Positions 13,255-22,728 of a stretch of DNA of 60,000 bases are shown one piece after another; position 1 is the first letter of the stretch, and every line of letters starts with the position of its first letter. The DNA comes from Cryptomeria japonica. Its lineage: Eukaryota; Streptophyta; Pinopsida; Cupressales; Cupressaceae. A model generated the notes under the pieces. It worked only from the letters and a program-made list of their open reading frames with translations. It did not search any database and was not told the origin of the DNA. Location of the stretch: NCBI RefSeq assembly GCF_030272615.1, contig NC_081409.1, forward strand, positions 649,732,468 to 649,792,467, in the 5' to 3' direction. The position numbers and the translations under genes were made by a program.

Positions 13255-13314
13255 CAGGTATTTTGCTTGCAGGTGTTCTTGGGATCTCTAAAGTTGTATT
13301 TCTCAACTTCTTCA
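13255..13314 (+). repeat. 3' end fragment of small LTR family, abutting a full LTR
   Basis: The last 60 bp of the family LTR (CAGGTATTTTGCTTGCAGG ... CTTCTTCA), followed with no gap by the TGTTAGAG start of the next LTR. An LTR end joined straight to an LTR start, with no primer site or interior between, is a tandem LTR junction. Confidence 0.75.
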
Positions 13315-13645
13315 TGTTAGAGTTATCATGTATTAGCTAATAATTATTTATTTAATTATTAGTCTATTATCCTCTATGCTTAAGATAAACTTGGGCATTT
13401 AATAATATGGCAAATTATTATATACACTTTATCCCTTTAGGGTTTCTTTAGGGTTGCACAACTTTAGGGTTGCATATTCTCCTTTTATAAGGATTGTATT
13501 GTACTTTTTATATTATTCCCTCTCTTAATGATAATCTTCTTCTTCAGAGCCATTATTTCTTTTTGCCTTCATTATTCTCTTGTGACAAGTATTTTGCTTG
13601 CAAGTGTTCTTGGGATCTCTGAAGTTGTATTTCTCAACTTCTCCA
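13315..13645 (+). repeat. LTR A of small non-coding LTR family
   Basis: 331 bp, starting TGTTAGAGTTATCATG and followed directly by the primer site TGGTATTAGAGC (one change from TGGTATCAGAGC) at 13646. It contains three TTTAGGG-type heptamers (13433-13474) just upstream of a TATAAGG box (about 13495-13502). Related copies are at 16728-17069, 17375-17707 and, inverted, 13885-14124 and 18068-18269. The family is copia-like by its primer site but has no pol of its own here. Confidence 0.85.
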
Positions 13646-13884
13646 TGGTATTAGAGCCTACATCTACTGCTATTTGTTCCTGATTTTCAGAAGATTTTTT
13701 GGAGTCTAGGGTTTCAAGTTTTTCAGAGTTTTTATTTGCATTTGGGGAGATTTTTTGTTTTTGGGCATTTTGGGCTCAAACGGACTTCACCGTTGAGCTC
13801 AAAACACCTAAAAACCTCATATAAAATTTGTCCATTTTTTACAACTTTGGTCTGAATTTTTTTTTGGTTTTTTGTCATTTTCTG
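13646..13884 (+). other. primer site and leader of small LTR family
   Basis: The initiator-Met primer site at 13646-13657 is followed by about 230 bp of non-coding leader (phrases GGGCATTTTGGGCTCAAACGG and ACTTCACCGTTGAGCTC). The same leader recurs inverted at about 16340-16576 and in the same orientation at 17070-17160 and 17708-17870. It is cut at 13884 by the inverted copy. Confidence 0.75.
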
Positions 13885-14124
13885 GGCTCTGAAGAATAAG
13901 ACTATCATTTAGAGAGGGAATAATATAAAAAGTACAATGCAATCCTTATAAAAGGAGAATATGCAACCCTAAAGAAACCCTAAAGGGATCATGTGTATTT
14001 AATAATTAGAATAATTACTAAATACATACAATATTATTAAATGCCTAAGTTTAGCCTAAGCGTAGAGTATAATAGACTAATAATTAAATAAATAATTATG
14101 AGCCACAACTTGATAACTCTAACA
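13885..14124 (-). repeat. LTR fragment (5' 240 bp) of inverted element
   Basis: On the minus strand it begins TGTTAGAGTTATC at 14124, preceded by the polypurine run GGGGGG. It contains the TTTAGGG and TATAAGG motifs and stops abruptly at TTCAGAGCC. The remaining roughly 95 bp of the LTR is absent here. Confidence 0.8.
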
Positions 14125-15779
14125 CCCCCCATTAAGACGAACTTAGGGAGTAGCTAAAAAACTAAATGCATGAACCAAAAAATGCAACTACATGATGAAG
14201 GGAAATTTGGGTCCCGACAACAAAGCCTGATGAGGTACCCAAGTACAAAAGATCTCTGTAAAGCGAAGAAATAGAAAAAACCTCATGGGAAAAAACTCTA
14301 CTCCAAAAAGAGATGAAGGCTAGTGAAGGACTAAAGAAGCCTCCAAACTAGAGAATGTTCTAAAAAATAGGAACAAAGGATGAACATGAAGAACACCATT
14401 GAAGCATGAAGCTGCAAACACTATCAAAGAATAACCGTCGATCTAAAGAAACTCCACTAAAATAGAAGATGATCAGGTAGAGAAGATTGTGATCTGCATG
14501 AGTGCCCTCAAATAATACTACTCGAATCAGATGGCAAACAAAGGCAAACAATTGAACTTGAAGATAGAGATGGAAAAAACACCAAAGTTTGAAGATTTGA
14601 TCAATTGAAGATGGAAGGTTGCCTCAAAAAGTAGGAATGAAAGAGTGTCCATATGGTAAATGATCCATCTCACCGAAATGCATAGGTAACCAGCCACTGC
14701 ATCCACCTAGTACATAGGAACAAATACTGAATACATAGCTCACTCCAACGAACCAAGGAAGTATTAGAACCAACAACCAATAGGTGAAATCCCCCCATAA
14801 TGCTGAGAAGGGAGAGGTGACAGGTACACTCAAACTGAATGCCAAAAAGAACTACATGACAAATAACCAAGAACATCAAGAGTGCAATAGAAAGTACAAA
14901 CACATATAAAGGCTAGTGTCGTGGAAGGAACACTCACTTGACACACATCATGAGGATAATGTTATGGAAGGAACACTCATATGAAAAAAGTAGATGGAAA
15001 ACAAAGGCAAACACCAAACCCCCCATGGCACACAATAATGGAGTGTGAATACAATTAGGCACAAGATGTGCAAGATCCCAAGCATGCAAGGCATAGTGGC
15101 ACTTTATCTGAGTGTGTTTCCAAAAAAGGAAATGCTTACAAAATTATGTATACAATACTCAAAGAAGACAAAAGGATGGAAATACATGAAGAATAGCCAA
15201 CAACAAGTCATTCCACCCAAACGAGAAGTTTCCAGGAGTGCAAATATCCAAGTAATTCACCAAAGTGTGAAAACACAAAAAATTGAATAAAATATACACG
15301 GAGTAAAATATAGAGAAAGTGCATGGATGGCTATGAAGAGCTTTGAAACACCGTCCCAACGCAGGTGGAATTGCAAAAAATAGAGAAACTGGTGAAAAGA
15401 TATGAGCTCAGGACTGGAAAAATACCTCTAAATTCAAATGGCTATATAATGTACCAACAGAAAACACAAGTGATAAAAACCACAAAAGTGGAAAGTAGAC
15501 TAAACCAGCTTTCCAACAATGTCTCATTTGCCAAAAACTAATATCGTATGCCCAAGTTATGGCTAAAAGAAAAAACAAAACCCTCTTTTAGGGTACAAAG
15601 AGGGTCTCAAGAGCCATACAAAGGCTTCTGTATTGCTAACGTCATGCTGACATCAACAAAATATTTTGAGAATATTCCCTGCCTGTCAAAAAAATGGGTC
15701 ACCAAAAAAATGTGCCAGAAAAAAATCCAGAAGCTGCATGTCGCCAGAAAAAATAATCTGATCGTCAAAAAAAATACCA

Positions 15780-16170
15780 CCTGTTGAAAAATAATGTCGG
15801 GCGCCGGAAAATGTCGACGGGGCCATAAAATTGGCGATGGCCAGAAGGCTTGTAAGAGGTGGTCGGGAGGGGCAAGGAGGTCGAACAGAGGTGGCAAATA
15901 GGAGGTGACAGTGAGAGGTGACCAGTTGCATGGCGGGGGTGTTTGTTGTCCGGAGAGCAGCAGGCGGCGGCCGGGAGAAATAGGTGGCAACCAGGAGCAG
16001 TAGGCGACGATCGGGAGGGCGGTAGGCAACGACCAGGAGCAACAGGCAGCGACTGGGAGCAGAAAGAAGTGGTTGAGAGGGTGGCAAGTGGTGGCCGGGA
16101 GGGTGTCGACTTAAGGCATAGGGGCCGGAGGGCAAGGACCGCGACTTGTTGTAGCCCGTATGGACCTGCA
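15780..16170 (-). repeat. GC-rich leader block with about 20-bp degenerate repeats
   Basis: A sharp GC-rich island in A+T-rich surroundings. Between about 15957 and 16065 a unit of about 20 bp, approximately CAGGCGGCGACCGGGAGCAG, repeats around five times. It lies about 400-800 bp from the primer site, in the element's leader. Long Pro/Leu-rich frames cross it on the minus strand but follow composition rather than a protein family. Confidence 0.6.
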
Positions 16171-16576
16171 GAGGTCACAGACCCCCCCTTTAATGTACTT
16201 TTTTTTTTTTTTTAACTTTTTGTTTTTCAAGGTTTTTCACAAATGTTTGTGCATTCGGCCTGGGTATTGGCGTAAAATGGCCTTAAAATAATTTTTAATT
16301 TTTTTTTTTACGAATCTCTCAAAATTCGTGCGAAAATTTGGCAAAAACAAAAAAATTCTCCAGAGGCTAAAGTTGTCCAAAATGGACAAATTTATATGAA
16401 AATGGGGGTTTTTGGGTGTTCTAAGCTCAACAGCAAGGTCCGTTTGAGCCCAAAATTCCTAGAAATAAAAAAGATCCTCAGATGCAAATTAAAAAACTCT
16501 GAAAAACTTGAAACCCTCTTACAAAAAATCTTCTGAAAAATAAAAAACAAGTAGCAATAGATGTAGGCTCTGATAC

Positions 16577-16673
16577 CATGAAGAAGTTGAGAAATACAAG
16601 ATTAGATGTCCCAAAAACACCTACAAGCAAAATACTTGTCACAAGACAAGAATGGAGGCAAAAAGAAATAATG
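16577..16673 (-). repeat. LTR fragment (3' 95 bp) of inverted element
   Basis: Minus-strand sequence CATTATTTCTTTTTGCC ... CTTCTTCA, joined directly to the primer site TGGTATCAGAGCC (16565-16576). It is exactly the LTR part missing from 13885-14124. Confidence 0.8.
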
Positions 16674-16727
16674 GGGGGGTTTCACTTGTTGGTTGTTAGC
16701 TACTCCCTAAGTTCATCTTAAAGGGGG

Positions 16728-17069
16728 TGTTAGAGTTATCATGCATTACCTAATAATTATTTATTTAATTATTAATCTATTATCCTCTACGCTTAAGCTA
16801 AACTTAGGAATTTAATAATATTGAAGGTATTTAATAATTATTCTAATTATTAAATACACTTTATCCCTTTAGGGTTTCTTTAGGGTTGTACATCTTTAGG
16901 GTTGCATATTCTCCTTTTATAAGGATTGTATTGTACTTTTTATTGCATTCCCTCTCTGATTTTATTCTTCAAAGCTATTATTGCTTTTTTCCTCCATTCT
17001 TCTCTTGTGACAGGTATTTGCTTGCAGGCATTCTTGGGATCTTTGAAGTTGTATTTCTCAACTTCTTTA
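16728..17069 (+). repeat. LTR C of small LTR family
   Basis: Preceded by the interior 3' end and polypurine tract (AAAGGGGG, 16720-16727) and followed by a mutated primer site TGGAATCATAGC at 17070. It probably formed the 3' LTR of the plus-strand element begun by LTR A. Confidence 0.85.
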
Positions 17070-17240
17070 TGGAATCATAGCATACATCTATTGCTACTTG
17101 TTCTTGATTTTTCAGAAGAATTTTTGGAGGCTAAGGTTTCAAGCTTTTCAGAGTTTTTATTCTAATTATTAATTATTATTATTATTTGTTCTTCATGCAT
17201 TTAGTTTTTTAGATACTACCTAATTTCATCTTAAGGGGGG

Positions 17241-17299
17241 TGTTAGAGTTATCATGCATTAGCTAATACTTATTTATTTAATTATTAGTCTATTATCCT
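17241..17299 (+). repeat. LTR D fragment of small LTR family
   Basis: Only the first 59 bp of the LTR (TGTTAGAGTTATCATGC ... TATTATCCT), preceded by the polypurine run TTAAGGGGGG. It then jumps into the interior 3' end (17300-17374), which leads to LTR E. Only 171 bp separate LTR C from LTR D, so this unit has TRIM-like dimensions. Confidence 0.8.
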
Positions 17300-17374
17300 A
17301 ATATCTTATTATTATTACTTGTTCTTCATGCATTTAGTTTTTTAGCTATTCCCTAAGTTCATCTTAAGGGGGGG

Positions 17375-17707
17375 TGTTAGAGTTATCATGCATTAGCTAA
17401 TAATTATTTATTTAATTATTAGTCTATTATCCTCTACGCTTAAGCTACACTTAGGCATTTAATAATATTGTAGGTATTTAATAATTATTCTAATTATTAA
17501 ATACACTTTATCCCTTTAGGATTTCTTTCGGGTTGCATATTTCTTTTTATAAGGATTGTATTGTACTTTTTATTTCATTCACTCTTTGAATGATAATTTT
17601 ATTCTTCAGATCCATTATTGCTTTTTGCCTCAATTCTTCTCTTGTGATAGGTATTTTGTTTGCAAGTGTTCTTGGTATCTTTGAAGTTGTATTTCTCAAC
17701 TTCTTCA
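17375..17707 (+). repeat. LTR E of small LTR family
   Basis: Complete 333-bp LTR, preceded by polypurine GGGGGGG and followed by primer site TGGTATCAGAG at 17708. The leader follows to about 17870. The sequence then switches to a copy of the interior of the inverted element (17871-18067 matches about 15183-15380). Confidence 0.85.
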
Positions 17708-18067
17708 TGGTATCAGAGTGTACATCTGCTACTACTTGTCCCTAATTTTTCAAAAGAATTTTTGGAGGCTAGGGTTTCAAGTTTTTCAAAGTTTTTATTT
17801 TAAATCTGGGGTGCTTCTTTGTTTGTGGGCATTTTGGGCTCAAACGGACCTCACCATTGAAACCATCCTCCAAAAAGCAACCAACAACAAGTCATTCCAC
17901 CCAAACGAGAAGTTTCCAGGAGCGCAAATGTCCAAGTAATTCACCAGAGTGTGAAAACACAAAAAACTGAATAAACAAACTTGGAGTAAAATTTGGAAAG
18001 TGAATGGATGGCTGTGAAGAGCTCTGAAACACCATTCCAACGTCGTTGGAATCACAAAAAATAGAGA

Positions 18068-18269
18068 AGAATGGAGGCAAAAAGAAATAATGTCTCTAAA
18101 GAAGAAGATTATCATTCAGAGATGAAATCATATAAAAAGTACAATACAATCCTATAAAAGGAGAATATGTAACCCTAAAGTTGTGCAACCCTAAAGAACC
18201 CTAAAGGGATAAAGTGTATTTAATAATTAGAATAAAAGGTACATTCCTAATAGACTAATAATTATCATA
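18068..18269 (-). repeat. inverted LTR fragment F
   Basis: Minus-strand LTR segment running through the TTTAGGG/TATAAGG region and the ATAATGG-CTCTGAAG position. It ends in TTATTAGTCTATTAGG-like sequence, and neither LTR terminus is present. Its part from 18126 on is duplicated at 20398. Confidence 0.75.
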
Positions 18270-18522
18270 CAAAATGAGTTATTTTCAAAAAGCAAGATTT
18301 TCAAAAATCAAAGAGAAATATCATAAATATCCAAGATATTATTTCCATGTTGAAAAATTAGGAGGATATTAGGCAATTAAATATTTCAAAAAAGAATATA
18401 TTATCCTCGTATGAGAATATAATTTAAAAAATAAAGATATTTATTTAATTTTTATGACATAATTAGTTGATTGACTAATTTAAATAAATTACTCTATAGA
18501 TTATTAAAAATGAATCTTTAAT
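18126..18522. repeat. direct duplication, copy 1 (397 bp)
   Basis: Runs from AATCATATAAAAAGTAC to ATGAATCTTTAAT and matches 20398-20793 apart from point changes and small indels. It includes LTR fragment F plus about 255 bp of A+T-rich DNA. Edges are not TG...CA, so it is not itself an LTR pair. Confidence 0.75.
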
Positions 18523-20397
18523 TAAATAATTAAAATAATTTAATTAAAGGGGATAAATCAAAATTAAAAGATAGAATAAAAGGGGATTTGATTAAATGAT
18601 GAAAGATTAAAAGATAGAATAATTAGAAAAAAGAGAAAGCTTGATTAATTTAACTTAATAGGGGCTAATTAGTCAAATTGATGCACAAAGACCCAAATTT
18701 AGTCAAATTGGGAAGGTTCAGACAAAAAATTGGAATAATTAAGCAAAAATGGACAAATTCGATCAAATTGAGTAAAATCAAGTAGCAACGGGTAAATTTG
18801 GTCAAAGTGGTGGTATGGGACTAGAGAAGAGGTCAAAATGAAAAACCCTTTGGGACTAGTAGTAGGTGCATAGTTGTACTTTTGGATTCAGGCTCCATTT
18901 GCAAAGGCGGAAAAACCCTTTTCATTTCATAGATTTTTCCGAGGACCGTGTACATTCCCACCACAACCCGAGTAACGTTTTCTCAAATTTGTAGGGCGAC
19001 TTCGTCTCAACATATACTGCTAGATCCAGGTGCACAACTTCATCCCATATTCCGATCTCAAGTTATAATCAGTTCTTTATCACTTTTGCAGTACATAATT
19101 TAATCAATTTCCTTTCCATTTCAAACAAGGAAGAGGGGATAAACTTAACATTCCCAATTCATTCAAAATTCAATCTACCATGTTCATGTGCAGAGATTGA
19201 ATCTAGTGAATTATCCTCTCCTCTTCCTAATGTAACATGGTGAAAAGTGTTTGAAGGGTAATCAATAGTGAAACTCTCATCTCTCTTTGAGGGAAAGGGT
19301 AGTTTCCTTCTTGATCTATCATTCACCATTTTTGCACCATTACATTTTGGTGAACCCGACATCTTGCATGCTTTCCTTGAAATGAAATTGCATATTTTTC
19401 ATTTACAAGTTTTAAATTTATGCAAACTTAGTGGTTAAATCATTAAAAACCCTAGTTTTTAATTAAAATTGAACTTGTGATTTGTATAAATTGCTTGTGA
19501 TTATCTTATATCTGAAAATTGTTTTGATTGTCAAAATCAATTTCCTCATTGTCTTGTTCAATTCGCAATTAAAATTTCCAAAATTAAGAGGTTACTTGTC
19601 AAAACCCTAATTTTCAAAAATCATCTTGAACTTGTGCAAAAATTGGATTTCCATTTAATTTTTCAGGTTTTTGATTGTTCTCAGATTTGTCTGTAATCCT
19701 ACAATTCAAATTTTCAATTTCCCGCCTTTTTCGCAAAATTCAAATTTCAAAATTAAGTGGTTAGGTCATCAGACCCTAATTTTTAAAATTAATTGGATTT
19801 TGTGTGAATTTCAAATCAATTTCATTTACATTCAAATTTCTTAACAATTTCTAAGGTGTCCCTATCCATTAGGTTTGACCCTTTTCAAAATTGCAATTCA
19901 ATTCCTCTTTTTCTTCAAAACCCTAATAGGGTCCTATTTTCACATTTGCGCCTTCATTTCGCCCATCTAGAGATCGTAAAATTTGCAAATTTATTGGGGT
20001 TAGCTTTAAAATCATCGTAATATCCATCCCTGAAAATTTCAAAAAAAGTTGGTCCGACCATGTGCGTTCCCACCACAGCCCTCGGCTTTTTTCCCGAAAT
20101 TTCGAGAGACTATTATGACTATATTTAATAGCCTAAATCTAGAAGATTGGCTGATTTTATCGATTTTCGATCCCTCTAGAATCGGAAATACCTTCAAAAT
20201 TCAACATTTCAAATTTCAAGAATTTTTTTAAATTAAGAGGTTAATTATAGTGTGCCCTGATTTTAAAATTAAGTGGTATTCCCTTGGCCCTAATTTTAGA
20301 ATTTCAATTTCCTTTTATTTTTGGAAATTGTGTCATTCCCTTCTTCCAACAAAGTTTAAATTGTGTAATCATTATTTTCTTAAATTTTGCATTAACC
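18523..20397. other. non-coding stretch, possible gypsy 5' region
   Basis: No protein is readable. TTTTGGTGAACCCGAC near 19347-19362 resembles a primer-binding context. Downstream of it a degenerate phrase 'AAGTGGTTA...AAAACCCTAATTTT' recurs at about 19429, 19586, 19755, 20235 and 20270. The phrase 'GACC.TGT.C.TTCCCACCAC' occurs at 18953 and 20056. This may be the leader of a decayed gypsy element, but no LTR pair or gag was found. Confidence 0.35.
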
Positions 20398-20793
20398 AAT
20401 CATATAAAAAGTACAATACAATCCTTATGAAAGGAGAATATGTAACCCTAAATTTGTGCAACCCTAAAGAAACCCTAAAGGGATACTATGTATTTAATAA
20501 TTAGAATAAAACGTACATCTAATAATTATCATATAAAATGAGTTATTTTCAAAAAGAAGGATTTTCAGAAATCAAAGAGAAATGTCATAAATAGCCAAGA
20601 TATTATTTCCATGTTGAAAAATTAGGAGGATATTAAGCAATTAAATATTAAAAAAAGAAGATGTTATCCTTGTATGAGAATATAATTAAAAAATAAAATA
20701 AATAAATATATTTATTTAATTTTTATGACATAATTAGCTAGTTGAATAATTTAAATAAATTGTTCTATAGGTTATTAAAAATGAATCTTTAAT
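20398..20793. repeat. direct duplication, copy 2 (396 bp)
   Basis: Second copy of 18126-18522, 2.3 kb away in the same orientation. Its right edge coincides with the 5' start of the LINE at 20794. Confidence 0.75.
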
Positions 20794-20844
20794 GGGTTCA
20801 AACCATTATTTACCTCAATTTTTTAAAAGTAGGGAACTGGCAAA

Positions 20845-22640
20845 ATGGTGACGTTAGAAGGCACTAGGATCGACAGTGGCGATAGGAGCTTGTCTACTGA
20901 TGTACGCAGTTCTGGCACTCAAGCTACGAAGGTTGGTTCATGGAGCGATGAAGTGGATATTGCCTTTCCCATAAAAATAGGTAGATTACAATCTGCTCAG
21001 AAACCGGTTAATGTTGGGAAAGCAGACATGTTCCAGGGTAACTGATATTCTAGACTGTGAATGAACTATGGAAATCCATATTCAAGTGGTAACTAGTTCC
21101 CTATTGACCCACAAAAATGGAAGGAAAATGGTTTTATTTGGAATAACAAAGGCTGGTTTTGCAAAGCTAAACATCCTGCTTCCGAGGCCCCCCTGAAACT
21201 GGTATCCATTGCCTCAATCTAGCATCCCCGGTGTGGCAATTAAGAGAGGCAATCCTCATTTTGAACCTACTTTGGTCCCTCTGAAAGCTCATGGTAATTT
21301 TCAAATGTGGAATCGGTGCTTTGGCCAAGATAACTCAAGGGCGGACCATGCCAGGTTTTGGAGATCCAACTTCCGTCCTAAAATTCTGAACCCTTGGTTG
21401 AACCGAGAGAGTTACCTTGACTTCCGAAGATGGACCTTCCTCCCTCAGCGACCCCGTCATCCTAAACTAGTAAGAAAAACCCCAAAACCTACCATCTTTT
21501 TGGATGAAAATAAAATTAATTTTTCTAGTCGAGTTTGCTTGAGTTTTGTCTTTTCATCAAGTGGGGTGGTGGAAAACGGGTTAAGGACAACTTTAAATCC
21601 TAGTGTAGAGCACAATGGGGAAAGGATATTAACATTAATATTCTCCCAAATGATTTATATATGATTGAATTTATGAGCAATGAGGAGAAATGGCAAGCTA
21701 AAAAAAGTTCCATATATCTTGGATGGCATTGAATTTCACATCATTGATTGGCAACCCAATTTCAATCCCCGAACGCATGTATTACTGGACAACAAGGTAT
21801 GGATAAGATTGTACAACTCTCCCTTGAATTATTGGCACATTTATATCACTAAGGATATATGCAAAAACCTTGGTACCTTTGTATCAGTTGATGACATTTT
21901 GGAGGATAAATTATGGGGAAGCTTCTTTAGAATTTGCATTAGCACAGATCAAATCGCCAAGATCCCTGATGAAGTCAAAATTATTGGTGCTGGGAAGATC
22001 TAGATCCAAAAGATTGATAGAGAAGATCAGTTGCATATTTTTCCTATATGCTTCTCCTTGGATCACACCGGCATTAGTTGTGATGTTTCGACTATGATAC
22101 AACGAAGTTATTCCTGTATGCAATTTTCTATTGAAGAAAAGCTGTAACCATAACCTCCTAGCTCCACTGATACCGTGGAAGATTTTTGCAATGAAACTCA
22201 TGATAATGAGAATGTTACATTGCTGGAGGCAACTCCTTTAAACATAGCTCCCCCCTCCTCTAGTCAAAGTGAGAGCCAACAAGATCTTCTCATGTTTATG
22301 GAAAAGACTAAAACCTTACAGGCGGATATTGAATCCAAATTAGTGGATTCACTTCCACCCTCTCCTCTTGTGCCTAGGAATCAACTGGTAATTAAAGATT
22401 GCAATTTTCACACTCAAGGTATGGAGGCTAGTACTCTGGGGGAGATGGGAGGGAATATTTTCTCCTTGATAGGTATTGAATTGGAAGATGGTGAAATTGA
22501 ATCTTCCTCCTCGGAGGGTGATGAAGACTTTGAACCTGACTCTGATCTTATATTGGAGGTTACTATAAAAGGTTTTGGGAAGTCAGATTCAACTATTGAC
22601 AAACCAAATTTTAAGCCAAAAGGTGTGCAGGGGCGAAAAT
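20845..22640 (+). pseudogene. LINE ORF1, plant type with DUF4283-like domain
   Basis: Nucleic-acid-binding protein of plant L1 elements, broken into pieces (20845-21045, 21209-21664, 21680-22003, 22175-22642) by stops and frameshifts. The 21680-22003 piece matches the DUF4283 pattern of plant LINE and retroelement proteins in order: hydrophobic IDWQPNFNP, VWIRLYNSPLNYW, LGTFVSVDD and RICI blocks. The C-terminal part is acidic (ELEDGEIESSSSEGDEDFE), with a basic end. The CCHC knuckle often found after this domain is not evident. The start is taken from the ATG at 20845, but damage makes this uncertain. Confidence 0.75.
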
Positions 22641-22728
22641 AAAAAAAAATTATGCTAGCAGTGGCTGGTGTTGTTAGTGGTCAAACCAAACTTAATTTAG
22701 GGAAGGGAAATGCCCTTCCCCAGGAGCA

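Larger units (their letters stand above)
13885..16673 (-). mobile_element. coding-less LTR element in inverted orientation, apparently circularly permuted
   Basis: A large non-autonomous (LARD-like) member of the small LTR family. Minus-strand order: LTR 3' part (16577-16673), primer site (16565-16576), leader, a GC-rich block (15780-16170), unassigned interior, polypurine tract (14125-14138), LTR 5' part (13885-14124). No gag or pol domain is readable in the 2.45-kb interior, so any movement would have needed proteins from another element. The two LTR pieces do not overlap: one ends and the other begins at the same LTR position, between ATAATGG and CTCTGAAG as read on the plus strand. Together they make one LTR. 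It sits inside a plus-strand copy of the same family. Confidence 0.7.

Noticed and set aside
14360-14903. Hydrophobic minus-strand ORFs of 63-77 codons
   Set aside because: They overlap each other inside the non-coding element interior and show no family motif.
15607-16215. Overlapping Pro/Leu-rich and Arg/Gly-rich ORFs of up to 149 codons
   Set aside because: They exist because the GC-rich block has few stop codons; no family features, and the block is a degenerate repeat.
20794-20810. GGGTTCAAACC as a tRNA or SINE B box
   Set aside because: No A box or tRNA fold around it, and it lies at the LINE 5' edge.
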